NCBI RefSeq assembly: GCF_019423705.1
Contig: NZ_JAHZAX010000010.1
Span: forward strand, 9,485-73,484
Source of the DNA: Ruminococcus sp.
GTDB lineage: Bacteria; Bacillota; Clostridia; Oscillospirales; Ruminococcaceae
Direction of reading: 5' to 3'
DNA: 64,000 nt
The notes below the pieces were generated by a model. The model was not told where the DNA came from. It saw nothing but the letters and a program-made list of their open reading frames with translations, and did not search any database. Below, in pieces: positions 50,302-58,945 of the stretch; position 1 is the first letter of the stretch; every line of letters begins with the position of its first letter. The position numbers and the translations under genes were made by a program.

Positions 50302-51543
50302 TTGGCAAAGAAAAATGAAAGCATAAGCGATAAGATCGTGCGCTTGTATAAGGAAGGCTTTTCTATTCCCGAGATCGCAAAGGAAATGGAAATGCCTAAG
50401 GATAACGTCCCGAGAATTTTGGAGAAGCATTTTCCCGATTACGCTAGTTTCGTTCAGCCCGAGAGAGAGGGCGCAGGCGAGGGCGATAAGCCTAAGAAGA
50501 GCGTGCTCAATATGTCGATGAGCGAGCTTTTCGGCAGAAAGAAGGGCGTAAAGCAGGAAGGTGCTGCGCAGGCTGCTTCTAAGGTGACTGTAAACCTTGC
50601 TATGGACGACGACGGATTTGTGGATCACAGCGTTGCTGCTATCGCTTCAATGCTGCAAAAGGGCAGGAGTGTTGGCGAGATCGCAGGCTTCTTTAATAAA
50701 GACCCCGAGGATATTAAGGCCGTACAGGGCTGTATGGATGAACATTTCAAGAGAATGAATACATATAAAGGTCCGAAAAATACCGAACCGAAAGAACCTG
50801 TCAAGGAGGAAGCTCCTGTTATAACCGACCCGCTGGCTGCAAGCCTTGCAAACGGTATCGCTAAGAGAAACAGCAATATGTATGCGACCGGTATCGACGA
50901 GCCTGTGACTGCGCCTGTTTCCGCTCCCGTTGCTCCTGCCGATGATAAGGCTGAGAACACAGTTCATCTTGTAACGCCCGAGATCATCGAGGAAGAGAAC
51001 CAAAAGGCTGAAAGAGCCGAAAAGGTTGAGATGGAGTCCGTTTCACTTATGCCTGAGACAGAAGCGATGGAAGAGGCTGAAATGCCTTCTATCGAGCCGA
51101 TAAGCCTTGACGAGGATATGGTCGTAACACCTGCCCCCGAGTCAACAATGCCTTCTATCGAGGAGGAGATCGCAAAGGCTGACGAACTTGAAAAACAGGC
51201 TGACGAGGCTGTTAGCGCAGCCGAGACTGTTGAAAATAATAATGAGGAGAACAGCGATATGGGTATGAGTCCAATGGAAAAAATGCGTATGTTTGCGCAG
51301 GAGCAGATCGAGCTCAATAATAAGAAGATCGAGGAGCTCAAGGCAAGCACAGCCGAGGCTGAGGCTAAGTCTCTCGAGCTTGGCAAGCAGGCTACGGAGA
51401 TCTATGACGAGATCGTCAAGCTTCAGGAAAAGGCAAAGGCTCTCAATGCCGAAAAGGAGCAGGCTGATATCCTTATCAGCAAGGTGAACGCTGAGATCGA
51501 GGGTATCAGAAAAGAGAACGACGAGTTCAAGAGCTATATGTAG
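50302..51543 (+). CDS. Dual-HTH, coiled-coil protein, unknown
   Basis: The 413-residue acidic protein starts at TTG 50302, with GAAAGGA about 10 nt upstream. Residues 8-45 (IVRLYKEGFSIPEIAKEMEM) and about 110-145 (ASMLQKGRSVGEIAGFFNKD) are two similar helix-turn-helix-like units. A Pro/Glu/Ala-rich disordered stretch follows (150-320), then a long coiled coil (about 325-413). No signal or membrane segment. A perfect promoter and terminator make it a single, probably strongly expressed gene. It could be a nucleoid or cytoskeletal organiser; that is a guess. Confidence 0.65.
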   Translation: MAKKNESISDKIVRLYKEGFSIPEIAKEMEMPKDNVPRILEKHFPDYASFVQPEREGAGEGDKPKKSVLNMSMSELFGRKKGVKQEGAAQAASKVTVNLAMDDDGFVDHSVAAIASMLQKGRSVGEIAGFFNKDPEDIKAVQGCMDEHFKRMNTYKGPKNTEPKEPVKEEAPVITDPLAASLANGIAKRNSNMYATGIDEPVTAPVSAPVAPADDKAENTVHLVTPEIIEEENQKAERAEKVEMESVSLMPETEAMEEAEMPSIEPISLDEDMVVTPAPESTMPSIEEEIAKADELEKQADEAVSAAETVENNNEENSDMGMSPMEKMRMFAQEQIELNNKKIEELKASTAEAEAKSLELGKQATEIYDEIVKLQEKAKALNAEKEQADILISKVNAEIEGIRKENDEFKSYM

Positions 51544-51558
51544 TTTATAACTGATATG

Positions 51559-51592
51559 GTGCAATGCCGCATTGCGGTGTTGCACTTTTTTA
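51559..51592 (+). terminator. Terminator of the dual-HTH gene
   Basis: GTGCAATGCCGC-att-GCGGTGTTGCAC nearly perfect stem followed by TTTTTTAT. Confidence 0.9.
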
Positions 51593-51631
51593 TAGCAGAC
51601 AGCATTTGCGGCATTTTTTATGTTGTTGACC

Positions 51632-51660
51632 TTGACAAACTTTTTTGTATGTGATAAAAT
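51632..51660 (+). promoter_or_regulatory. Promoter of the flavodiiron gene
   Basis: TTGACA (51632), 17-bp spacer, TAAAAT (51655). Confidence 0.85.
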
Positions 51661-51703
51661 GATAGTGTATCAATTTAGTGTACGATAGACGGAGGTAGAT
51701 AAA

Positions 51704-52870
51704 ATGAAAGACGTAAAAATTTCTGATGATGTTATCTATATCGGCGCTGACGACCACGATATAGACCTTTTTGAAAGCCAGTACATAGTGCCGAAGGGCG
51801 TTTCATACAACTCATATGTTATCCTTGACGACAAGATCGCCGTTATGGATACCGCCGACCCGAGAGTTACCGACGTTTGGTTCGATAATCTCGAAAAGGC
51901 TCTGAACGGCAGAAAGCCCGATTATCTCGTTGTTCAGCATATGGAGCCAGACCACGCAGGCAATATCAAAAAGCTTGCCGACAAGTACCCAGAAATGAAG
52001 ATCGTGGGCAATGCAAAAACTTTCCCGATGATGAAGCAGTTCTTTGTCCTTGATGACCTTGACAGCCGTTCCGTTATCGTCAAGGAAGGCGATACTCTCG
52101 AGCTTGGCAAGCACACTTTGCAGTTTATTATGGCGCCAATGGTTCATTGGCCTGAGGTTATGGTAACATATGAGCAGAGCGAAAAGCTGCTGTTCTCTGC
52201 CGACGGTTTTGGAAAGTTCGGCGCCCTTGATATCGACGACGACTGGGCCTGCGAGGCAAGACGTTACTATTTCAATATCGTAGGCAAATATGGTGCGCAG
52301 GTGCAGGCTTTGCTGAAAAAGGCTTCTGCGCTGGATATCAATATGATCTTGCCGCTCCACGGTCCGCTGCTCAAGGAAAATCTCGGCTATTATCTCGGAC
52401 TTTACAACACTTGGTCAAGCTATCAGCCTGAGAGCAAGGGTGTGTTCGTTGCATATGCTTCTATCCACGGCAATACTGCAAAGGCGGCTGAAAAGTTTGC
52501 CGAAATGCTCAAGGCAAAGGGCGCAGAAAATGTCGTTGTCAGCGATCTTTCAAGAAGCGATATGGCAGAAAATGTTGAGGACGCTTTCAGATACGACAGG
52601 ATAGTGCTTATGGCAAGCTCTTACGACGGCGGAGTTTTCCCTGTTATGGAGGATTTCCTTATGCACCTCAAGTCAAAGAACTATCAGAACAGAAAGATAG
52701 GCCTTGTTGAAAACGGCTCTTGGGCGCCGACAGCTGCAAGAGTTATGAAAGGCTATGTAGAGAATTTCAAGAACGTTACTATCGCTGAGCCTGTTGTAAC
52801 GATCCGCTCAGCACTTAACGAGACTTCCGAAAAGGCTCTTGAAGAGCTTGCTTCTGCAATGGTCGAATAA
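51704..52870 (+). CDS. Flavodiiron protein (oxygen / nitric oxide reductase)
   Basis: The 388-residue FprA-type protein has a metallo-beta-lactamase-like front with di-iron ligands (HMEPDHAG, MVHWPEV, FSADGFG, LPLHGP) and a flavodoxin domain after about residue 245 (AYASIHGNTAKAAE for FMN phosphate). It reduces oxygen or nitric oxide to protect an anaerobe. No rubredoxin is fused, so an outside electron donor is needed. Clear GGAGGT and promoter upstream. The parS site lies directly after the stop. Confidence 0.95.
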   Translation: MKDVKISDDVIYIGADDHDIDLFESQYIVPKGVSYNSYVILDDKIAVMDTADPRVTDVWFDNLEKALNGRKPDYLVVQHMEPDHAGNIKKLADKYPEMKIVGNAKTFPMMKQFFVLDDLDSRSVIVKEGDTLELGKHTLQFIMAPMVHWPEVMVTYEQSEKLLFSADGFGKFGALDIDDDWACEARRYYFNIVGKYGAQVQALLKKASALDINMILPLHGPLLKENLGYYLGLYNTWSSYQPESKGVFVAYASIHGNTAKAAEKFAEMLKAKGAENVVVSDLSRSDMAENVEDAFRYDRIVLMASSYDGGVFPVMEDFLMHLKSKNYQNRKIGLVENGSWAPTAARVMKGYVENFKNVTIAEPVVTIRSALNETSEKALEELASAMVE

Positions 52871-52876
52871 AACAAA

Positions 52877-52892
52877 TGTTCCACGTGGAACA
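52877..52892. promoter_or_regulatory. parS site (ParB/Spo0J binding palindrome)
   Basis: TGTTCCACGTGGAACA, a perfect 16-bp palindrome identical to one of the known Bacillus subtilis parS forms. ParB spreads from such sites and loads SMC condensin. These sites are usually clustered in the origin half of the chromosome, so the window may be origin-proximal. It is the only such site seen here. Confidence 0.9.
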
Positions 52893-52938
52893 TTCTGCGA
52901 AAAATGCAATAACAATATAAACAATATATATAAATAAA

Positions 52939-52972
52939 CGCTGTACCCGTGATATTGCGGATACAGCGCTTT
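52939..52972. terminator. Terminator between converging genes
   Basis: CGCTGTA/TACAGCG with a 16-nt loop, followed by CTTTTGTTATTTTTT on the plus strand. Confidence 0.7.
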
Positions 52973-52974
52973 TG

Positions 52975-53745
52975 TTATTTTTTGCGTTTGCGTGAGATGA
53001 AGTCGTTGAGCTTGTTAAGGCGCTGGGCTTCTTTCTGTTTGTCGAGATATTTTTTCAAATGCTCGGAAAGGGTCGCACCGCTGGAATTGAAAGCCAGCAT
53101 AAAGCGGTATTTTTCCTTGCGCTCTTCTGCGCTTTCACGAATGTGGCGTTTAAATTCCTCGTAGCGAATGACCATATTGTTCTCTTCGGCGAAGACTTTG
53201 ATCTTCTCGGCAACTTTGAGGGAATAGCAAAGGTCGATAGCGAAAACGCCATAAAAGAAGCCGATAAAGAACGAGAATGCAAGGTTATTGGCGAGCCATT
53301 GGAGGGCGTCGAGGATATAGGGGTGGATAAGAAAATAATATACAGCACCCAGCAGCGCCCAAAAGAACGAGAACAGTGGGCAAATTATGCCTTTGTAGTT
53401 GAATTTATTGTCGGTGTAGTCCCAAAGCTTGACGTGCATACGGATGATGAAAATTTCGCCTGCAATGAGCTCAATGAGGGTCATAGCGATCGACATAACG
53501 ATGAAGAGGAGCGTTTTTTGCAGGGCAGGGCTGGAGACGTGGATGTATTTTTCCAGACCTGCTAGGAGATAGAGGGTACATAAGCCGAAGCCATAAAGTG
53601 GAAGATATGGACCTATAAGGAAGCCGGGGTTTATCCATTTTCGGGCTTTATTGCTGGGTTGGAAGCGGCGGTAGACGACTTCGATACCCCAGCCGATAAC
53701 GCAGCCGGAGAAGAAGAGGAAAGCGAGGATGAGAATTTTGTTCAT
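52975..53745 (-). CDS. CmpB-like putative ABC permease family membrane protein
   Basis: The 256-residue protein has about six helices, with FFSGCVIGWGIEVVYRR and NPGFLIGPYLPLYGFG, which match the ABC_trans_CmpB (PF06541) family widespread in Clostridia. A Lys/Glu-rich cytoplasmic tail (about 205-256) follows. No ATPase is next to it, so its status as a transporter part is doubtful. Confidence 0.85.
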   Translation of the reverse strand: MNKILILAFLFFSGCVIGWGIEVVYRRFQPSNKARKWINPGFLIGPYLPLYGFGLCTLYLLAGLEKYIHVSSPALQKTLLFIVMSIAMTLIELIAGEIFIIRMHVKLWDYTDNKFNYKGIICPLFSFFWALLGAVYYFLIHPYILDALQWLANNLAFSFFIGFFYGVFAIDLCYSLKVAEKIKVFAEENNMVIRYEEFKRHIRESAEERKEKYRFMLAFNSSGATLSEHLKKYLDKQKEAQRLNKLNDFISRKRKK

Positions 53746-53826
53746 AGTAAATTTCCTTTAGAATAGTTGATAAAAAACAAATTAACTGTATTATAGCATA
53801 CTTCTATGAAAAAAGCAACCCCTGTT

Positions 53827-53953
53827 AAGTGAGGAATGAGGAATGAGGAATGAAGGAATCGCCGTTGGCGATGGATAAAAATCGGGCAGCAAATGCTACC
53901 CGATCTGATAAGTATTTAGTTTGATAATTGTAGGGGCGAACAGCGTTCGCCCG
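53827..53953. repeat. Both dispersed repeat types side by side
   Basis: GTGAGGAATGAGGAATGAGG with ATCGCC-GTT-GGCGATGG (53829-53874), then GGGGCGAACAGCGTTCGCCC (53933). They flank the terminator at 53881. Confidence 0.8.
53881..53904 (-). terminator. Terminator of the fabD-aroK group
   Basis: ATCGGG-CAGC/GCTA-CCCGAT hairpin with T tract (GATTTTTATC) on the minus strand, 100 bp past aroK. Confidence 0.8.
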
Positions 53954-54003
53954 TTGCTTTTAGGCTGTTTTGATAACTTTTACAGCATAAAAATCTGAAA
54001 AAC

Positions 54004-54510
54004 TTATTTCCCCAACCGCTTGTAAAGCTTCTGTATCTTCGCTGCAATCACTAACGGCGGATATCCACCGCTTATGGTGTAGTGCGAGTGCGCCTCGTAA
54101 AGCGGCCTGCGGTAGTTGTAACGCTCTAAAAGCTGCTCTTTCGTGCTGTTGTATGCAATAGGCCTGTTGGGGTCGTCCTTTATGCGGTCGTAACAGGTGG
54201 CAAAGTATGTGTCAATAAATACCACCATTCCCGAACGCTTCGCAACTTCGCAGTTCTCTTCGGAAAGCAGCGCTCCGCCGCCTGTGGCCACTACGCCGCC
54301 AATGTCCGCAAACGCCGCAAGGGCTTCCGTTTCAAGCTGCCTGAAATGCGCTTCGCCCTGCTTCTCGAAAATTTCGGGTATGCTCATTCCTGCTTCGTCC
54401 TCAATGTATTTGTCAAGGTCGATGCATTCACAGCCCATTCGCTTAGCCAGTATCTTGCCCACGGTCGATTTTCCGCAGCCCATAAAGCCGCATAGAAATA
54501 TTGGTCTCAT
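54004..54510 (-). CDS. aroK: Shikimate kinase
   Basis: The 168-residue enzyme phosphorylates shikimate. P-loop GFMGCGKSTVGK at 8-19, DLDKYIE (Asp pair for shikimate), GGGALLSEEN, and RPLYEAHSHY near the end are all present. Last gene of the leftward group that also holds aroE. A dispersed palindrome lies between them, but both run the same way. Confidence 0.95.
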   Translation of the reverse strand: MRPIFLCGFMGCGKSTVGKILAKRMGCECIDLDKYIEDEAGMSIPEIFEKQGEAHFRQLETEALAAFADIGGVVATGGGALLSEENCEVAKRSGMVVFIDTYFATCYDRIKDDPNRPIAYNSTKEQLLERYNYRRPLYEAHSHYTISGGYPPLVIAAKIQKLYKRLGK

Positions 54511-54564
54511 AATTTATGTTCCTTATTATAATAGTATAATGTATTTTATTTGTCGACAGTCTTA

Positions 54565-54590
54565 CGGGCGAACAATGTTCGCCCCTACAT
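54565..54590. repeat. Dispersed palindrome, GGGCGAAC/GTTCGCCC type
   Basis: CGGGCGAACAATGTTCGCCC followed by CTACAT; lies between aroE and aroK in the same operon. Confidence 0.85.
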
Positions 54591-54606
54591 TTTAAATAGA
54601 GAGAGC

Positions 54607-55455
54607 TTATTTAAAGTCCTTTTCTACTGCGATCTCCATTTCGTCGATAATGGACTGAACTTCCTCGTCGGTGTATTCGTCATTGTCCCATATCTCGTGA
54701 GCGGAAACTGCCTGCCATACCAGCATTGCCATTCCGCCGACTGCGTTCTTGCCCATTGCCTTTGCTTTCTGCATAAGCTGGGTCTCACGAGGATTGTAGA
54801 TAACATCGAAAACTGCGCCGCTTGCTTCGATAACTTCATCGGGAACAGGGCAGGCGTTTACCTTTGGATACATTCCAACAGGGCAGGCGTTCATAAGCAG
54901 ATTGTAGTGGATATCCGTCGGTATCTCTGTGTTGAGAACTATCGTTATCCTTGCGTCAGACTTCATTGCCTTGATCTCTTTCTCCACCTGTTTCGCAAGG
55001 GGCATATCGCTTTCAAGCACGGCGATGTAAAGGTCAGCACCGGCAAGTGCGGCTTCTATCGCCATCATTCTGCCAACGCCGCCGCAGCCGATAAGAAGTA
55101 TCTTGCCTGTGAAGTCGATATTCATTGCACGAACTGTTCTGAGAAAACCGTCACAATCGGTGTTGTATCCGACACGCTTGCCGTCTTTGTTGTCAACGCA
55201 GTTTACTGAGTGATAACGCTGTGCGGACTTGTCAAGCTCGTCGATATAGTCGATAATGCCGATCTTGTGGGGGATAGTGATGTTATAGCCGTTGAGGGTG
55301 TTGAGATATTCCGACTTCGCCTTCAAGTCCTCGGGCTTCACTTCAAGTATCTCATACTCGAACTCACGGTTTTTAAGCTCGAAAAGCCTTGCGTGTATCG
55401 GCGGAGACATCGTGTGCTTTAATGTTTCTCCCAAAATAGCGTATTTTCTTGACAT
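54607..55455 (-). CDS. aroE: Shikimate dehydrogenase
   Basis: The 282-residue NADPH enzyme reduces 3-dehydroshikimate. SPPIHARLFE (shikimate binding), PHKIGIIDYIDELD with the catalytic Lys-Asp pair, the NADP loop GCGGVGRM, and the VFDVIYNP region are present. Works one step before aroK. Separated from the dCMP deaminase gene by 27 bp. Confidence 0.95.
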   Translation of the reverse strand: MSRKYAILGETLKHTMSPPIHARLFELKNREFEYEILEVKPEDLKAKSEYLNTLNGYNITIPHKIGIIDYIDELDKSAQRYHSVNCVDNKDGKRVGYNTDCDGFLRTVRAMNIDFTGKILLIGCGGVGRMMAIEAALAGADLYIAVLESDMPLAKQVEKEIKAMKSDARITIVLNTEIPTDIHYNLLMNACPVGMYPKVNACPVPDEVIEASGAVFDVIYNPRETQLMQKAKAMGKNAVGGMAMLVWQAVSAHEIWDNDEYTDEEVQSIIDEMEIAVEKDFK

Positions 55456-55482
55456 TTTACATTCCTTCTTTATTATAATAAT

Positions 55483-55962
55483 TTACAGTTTTATCGTTAT
55501 CTCACGGTTTGTGGGGATATAGCGGCGCATTTTGACGCCTGCGTATTCAAACATCTTTTTTGAAGCCTTTACGCCGTCTGTGTCGGCATATTTGTCCTCC
55601 CAGTAGACGACTTCTTTTATGCCGCTTTGGATAATTGCCTTTGCACACTCGTTGCAGGGAAAAAGCGAAACGTATATCTTTGCGTTTTGCAGACTTCCTG
55701 CGGCGTGGTTCAATATTGCGTTTAGCTCTGCGTGGCAGACAAAGGGATACTTCGTATCGAGAAATGCGCCGTCTCTTTCCCAGGGCATTTCATCATCTGC
55801 GCAGCCTGTGGGCATTCCGTTATAGCCCACGGAAAGGATCTTGTTGTCCTGCGATACTATGCAGGCGCCTACCTGGGTGTTTGCATCTTTGCTTCGCTGT
55901 GCGGAAAGCAGGGATATGCCCATAAAATATTCGTCCCAGGATATGTAATCATTACGTTTCAT
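55483..55962 (-). CDS. dCMP deaminase family protein (ComEB-like)
   Basis: The 159-residue zinc deaminase has HAELNAI and PCNECAK, the two halves of the zinc and catalytic site, plus the QVGACIV front typical of deoxycytidylate deaminases. It would make dUMP for thymidylate synthesis. It lies in the middle of the fabD-aroK group with no clear functional link. Confidence 0.92.
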   Translation of the reverse strand: MKRNDYISWDEYFMGISLLSAQRSKDANTQVGACIVSQDNKILSVGYNGMPTGCADDEMPWERDGAFLDTKYPFVCHAELNAILNHAAGSLQNAKIYVSLFPCNECAKAIIQSGIKEVVYWEDKYADTDGVKASKKMFEYAGVKMRRYIPTNREITIKL

Positions 55963-56006
55963 TTCTTTTCTTGCACCGCCTTTATCACGTTTATTTGTTT
56001 GATCGG

Positions 56007-56531
56007 TTATTTATCGTCTGATATGCTGAGCATTGTTACCTTGCCCTCAGTATCAAAAAAGAACATTGCCTTGAAGCCGTCTTTATCGTATTTCCATATG
56101 GTCGCATTCGGGTCGTCCGGCTCGCCGAAAGCTTTTTTGACCTCCGACTTGTCAGCGCCGCATTTGACGCCTGCAACGCTTATAACGTCCTTGCCAAGCA
56201 TACTTTTTACAATGCTGAGCTGATGTATCTTCGATTTTCGGTCGATATCATCTTTGCTGTCTGCTTCCACCCTTGCTGTGCCGATGTTATCATCGTCCTG
56301 CATAAGCACGACTGAAAACATATCTTCGCCCGCTGAAATGCCCGAAAAGTCTGCGCCGAAGTCGTAATCATATCCGTCGCCCATATCGTCAAGGCTGCAG
56401 GGCATATCAATGCTCTTGCCATTGACCTTTATATCCCAAGCACTTTTTCCGCAGGCTGTCAGACTTGTCATACAGATGAGCGCTGCGGCTGTTAAAACAG
56501 CGCATACAGTTCTTTTAAGTTTCTTCCCCAT
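56007..56531 (-). CDS. Lipoprotein, unknown
   Basis: The 174-residue protein has a basic, hydrophobic signal ending in SLTAC (lipobox with Cys26). The outside domain contains an ISVAGVKCGADKSEVKKAFG stretch and GKVTMLSISD near the end, a pattern of BLIP-like or SmpA-type small lipoproteins. Function unknown. Confidence 0.7.
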   Translation of the reverse strand: MGKKLKRTVCAVLTAAALICMTSLTACGKSAWDIKVNGKSIDMPCSLDDMGDGYDYDFGADFSGISAGEDMFSVVLMQDDDNIGTARVEADSKDDIDRKSKIHQLSIVKSMLGKDVISVAGVKCGADKSEVKKAFGEPDDPNATIWKYDKDGFKAMFFFDTEGKVTMLSISDDK

Positions 56532-56563
56532 TTTTCTACCCCTATCTTTTACTTATTATTTTG

Positions 56564-57490
56564 TTATTTTGCGAGAGAAGCCAGCGCTTTTTCCATTGTG
56601 GTAGCGTTTTCGATATTAACGGCGTTCTTGCCCTTGAGTGTCTTTTTCACAAGGCCTGTGAGCACCTTGTTAGGGCCAAGCTCGATGAAGTTCTCATAGC
56701 CTGCGGCTTCCATTTCAGCAAGTTCGGAAGTGAACTTGACAGGTGAAACGATGTGCTTAGCAAGCATATTCGGCATATCGGAGAAATCTTCAAGCTTTGT
56801 GCCGAGGACGTTTGAATAGAAATCAACATTTGCTGCCTTGAACTCTACTGTCTTTGCAGTCTCGATAAACTCGTCTGCGGCGGACTGCATAAGCTTTGAA
56901 TGGAAAGCGGAAGCAACGTTGAGCTTGATAGCCTTTTTCTTCATTTCTGCAAACTTTGCGGCAGCGGCTTCACAAGCGGCTGTGTCGCCTGCGATAACAG
57001 TCTGAACGGCGGAATTGTAGTTTACAGGAACTACATAGCCCTCAGTCTCCTCGCAGATCTTCTCGACTTCCTCAGCAGGCAGGCCGATGATAGCGTACAT
57101 CGAGCCGCTGTTAGCCTCTGCGGCCTTCTGCATTGCGGCAGCTCTTGCCTTGATGAGCTTGAAGCCGTCCTCGATTGTAACTACCCCAGCGGCTACCATT
57201 GCGGCATATTCGCCGAGAGAATGGCCTGCAACGCCGTCAAATGTGATACCCTCAGCCTTTGCAGCCTCAAAAGCGGCAAGTGAACAAGCCATTATTGCAG
57301 GCTGTGAATGGATAGTCTTGTTGAGTTCAGTATCAGGGCCGTCAAATGCGATAGCTTTAAGGTCATAGCCCAGCACCTTTTCAGCGGTATCGAAAACAGC
57401 CTTTGCGCTTTCATACTTTTCGCAAAGCTCCTTAGCCATTCCTACATACTGTGAGCCTTGTCCCGAAAATAAGAAAATGTTTTTTGACAT
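56564..57490 (-). CDS. fabD: Malonyl-CoA:ACP transacylase
   Basis: The 308-residue enzyme loads malonate on acyl carrier protein. FSGQGSQYVGM, the nucleophile GHSLGEY and the catalytic AFHSKLM are present, as is the closing FIELGPNKVLTGL. It points away from the fab operon that starts 420 bp to the right, so fabD has left the usual operon order. It heads a leftward group with aroE and aroK. Confidence 0.96.
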   Translation of the reverse strand: MSKNIFLFSGQGSQYVGMAKELCEKYESAKAVFDTAEKVLGYDLKAIAFDGPDTELNKTIHSQPAIMACSLAAFEAAKAEGITFDGVAGHSLGEYAAMVAAGVVTIEDGFKLIKARAAAMQKAAEANSGSMYAIIGLPAEEVEKICEETEGYVVPVNYNSAVQTVIAGDTAACEAAAAKFAEMKKKAIKLNVASAFHSKLMQSAADEFIETAKTVEFKAANVDFYSNVLGTKLEDFSDMPNMLAKHIVSPVKFTSELAEMEAAGYENFIELGPNKVLTGLVKKTLKGKNAVNIENATTMEKALASLAK

Positions 57491-57719
57491 AAAATTTTAC
57501 TCCTTTAGGTTATTTTTATATAATATATACAGCCGTCGGGACTTGTATCCCCTCGGCGCAATGTCGATTTTATGGCTTTGAATACGTTATCATTAGTTTT
57601 ATCATTTAATTTTTGAAAGAGTTTTTCAAAAATAGACACATAATATTAAATAACGCCCTAAAACTTGTGAAAAATTCTCTAAATGTTTAAATTCATCAAG
57701 AGTTGTTCATAATTTGTTA
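57491..57719. other. Divergent gap upstream of fabD and the fab operon
   Basis: AT-rich spacer. No gene is supportable. A leftward -10 for fabD is not clear-cut. The fab promoter and a palindrome lie just to the right (57720-57790). Confidence 0.5.
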
Positions 57720-57748
57720 TTGACGTATCTAAAAAAACAGTTTATAAT
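57720..57748 (+). promoter_or_regulatory. Promoter of the fab operon
   Basis: TTGACG (57720), 17-bp spacer, TATAAT (57743). A second TATAAT (57802) nearer the gene has no good -35. Confidence 0.75.
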
Positions 57749-57772
57749 TATAATGTTATGATATGTGTTATA

Positions 57773-57790
57773 TAGTTAAATAATTAACTA
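57773..57790. promoter_or_regulatory. Candidate operator palindrome for the fab operon
   Basis: TAGTTAA-ATAA-TTAACTA is a perfect 7-bp inverted repeat 25 bp downstream of the promoter -10, a position where a bound repressor would block transcription. It does not match the FapR or FabT consensus I recall, though a MarR-type regulator like FabT would bind a similar AT-rich palindrome. Confidence 0.45.
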
Positions 57791-57911
57791 ATTACATTTG
57801 GTATAATATATTTTTACTTGTTTTTAATTATTTTTAACGACAAGAACATTATAGCACAAATTGCGCAAAGATACAATATATAATATAGAAATTTTCAGGA
57901 GGAAAAATCAA

Positions 57912-58919
57912 GTGGGAAGTAAAGTAACAGGCGTAAAGATCAAGGGCATTGGCAAATATGTGCCCGAAATGGTTGCGACAAACGAGGATTTCACAAAGAT
58001 CGTTGAGACCAGCGACGAGTGGATAACTCAGAGAACAGGCATAAAGCAGAGACACATCACAAATGGCGAGCCTACATATTATCTCGGTGCAATGGCTGCA
58101 AAGGCCGCAATGGCTGACGCAGGGGTAAAGGCTGAGGACATCGACCTTATCATTGCAACGACAGTAACGGGCGACTTTTTCACACCGTCACTTTCCTGCC
58201 TTATCCAGAGAGAGATCGGCGCTATCGGCTGTATCGCATTTGACCTTAACGCTGCTTGCGCAGGCTTTGTTTACGGCTTTGATACTGCAAAGAGATATCT
58301 TCAGAGCGGCGACGGAATAAAGACTGTTCTGCTGGTGGCTTCTGAGGAGCTTTCAAAGTTCGTTGACTATACAGATCGTTCTTCCTGCGTGCTTTTCGGT
58401 GACGGCGCTGCGGCTTTCGTTCTCGAGACAGCAGAGGATACAACATATTCAAGCTTTCTTGGCGCAGACGGCAACGGAGCAAAGTATCTTGCTTCTCGTG
58501 CCCTCAAGTCTGAAAATGCTTTCAGAACTAATACTGAGGAATTTGATATGGATATGCCTGAGACAAAGGATTATTTCTTCAAGCAGGACGGCAGAGAGGT
58601 ATACAAGTTCGCTACAAAGGCGCTTCCTAACGCTGTTGAGCAGGCTTGCGAAAAGGCAGGTATCACACCTGAGGATCTTGACTGGATCGTACCTCATCAG
58701 GCTAACAACAGAATTATCGAGACGGCGGCAAAGCACCTTGGCGTTTCTATGGACAAGTTCCCTGTATACATCGACCGCTATGGCAACACTTCTTCCGCTT
58801 CTATCCCGATCGCATTCTGCGACGCTGTTGCGGACGGCAAGGTTAAGAGGGGCGACAAGGTTTGTCTCGTTGGCTTCGGCGGCGGACTTACTTACGGTGC
58901 GGCTATTTTTGAGTATTGA
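57912..58919 (+). CDS. fabH: 3-oxoacyl-ACP synthase III
   Basis: The start is GTG 57912, 9 nt after AGGAGG; an upstream frame extends to 57861 without a ribosome site. The 335-residue enzyme starts fatty-acid chains from acetyl-CoA. Catalytic Cys116 (AACAGF), His262 (HQANNRI) and Asn292 (YGNTSSAS) are present. First gene of the fab operon. Confidence 0.96.
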   Translation: MGSKVTGVKIKGIGKYVPEMVATNEDFTKIVETSDEWITQRTGIKQRHITNGEPTYYLGAMAAKAAMADAGVKAEDIDLIIATTVTGDFFTPSLSCLIQREIGAIGCIAFDLNAACAGFVYGFDTAKRYLQSGDGIKTVLLVASEELSKFVDYTDRSSCVLFGDGAAAFVLETAEDTTYSSFLGADGNGAKYLASRALKSENAFRTNTEEFDMDMPETKDYFFKQDGREVYKFATKALPNAVEQACEKAGITPEDLDWIVPHQANNRIIETAAKHLGVSMDKFPVYIDRYGNTSSASIPIAFCDAVADGKVKRGDKVCLVGFGGGLTYGAAIFEY

Positions 58920-58945
58920 TCTAAATAAACTGTTTAGGTGAAAGA

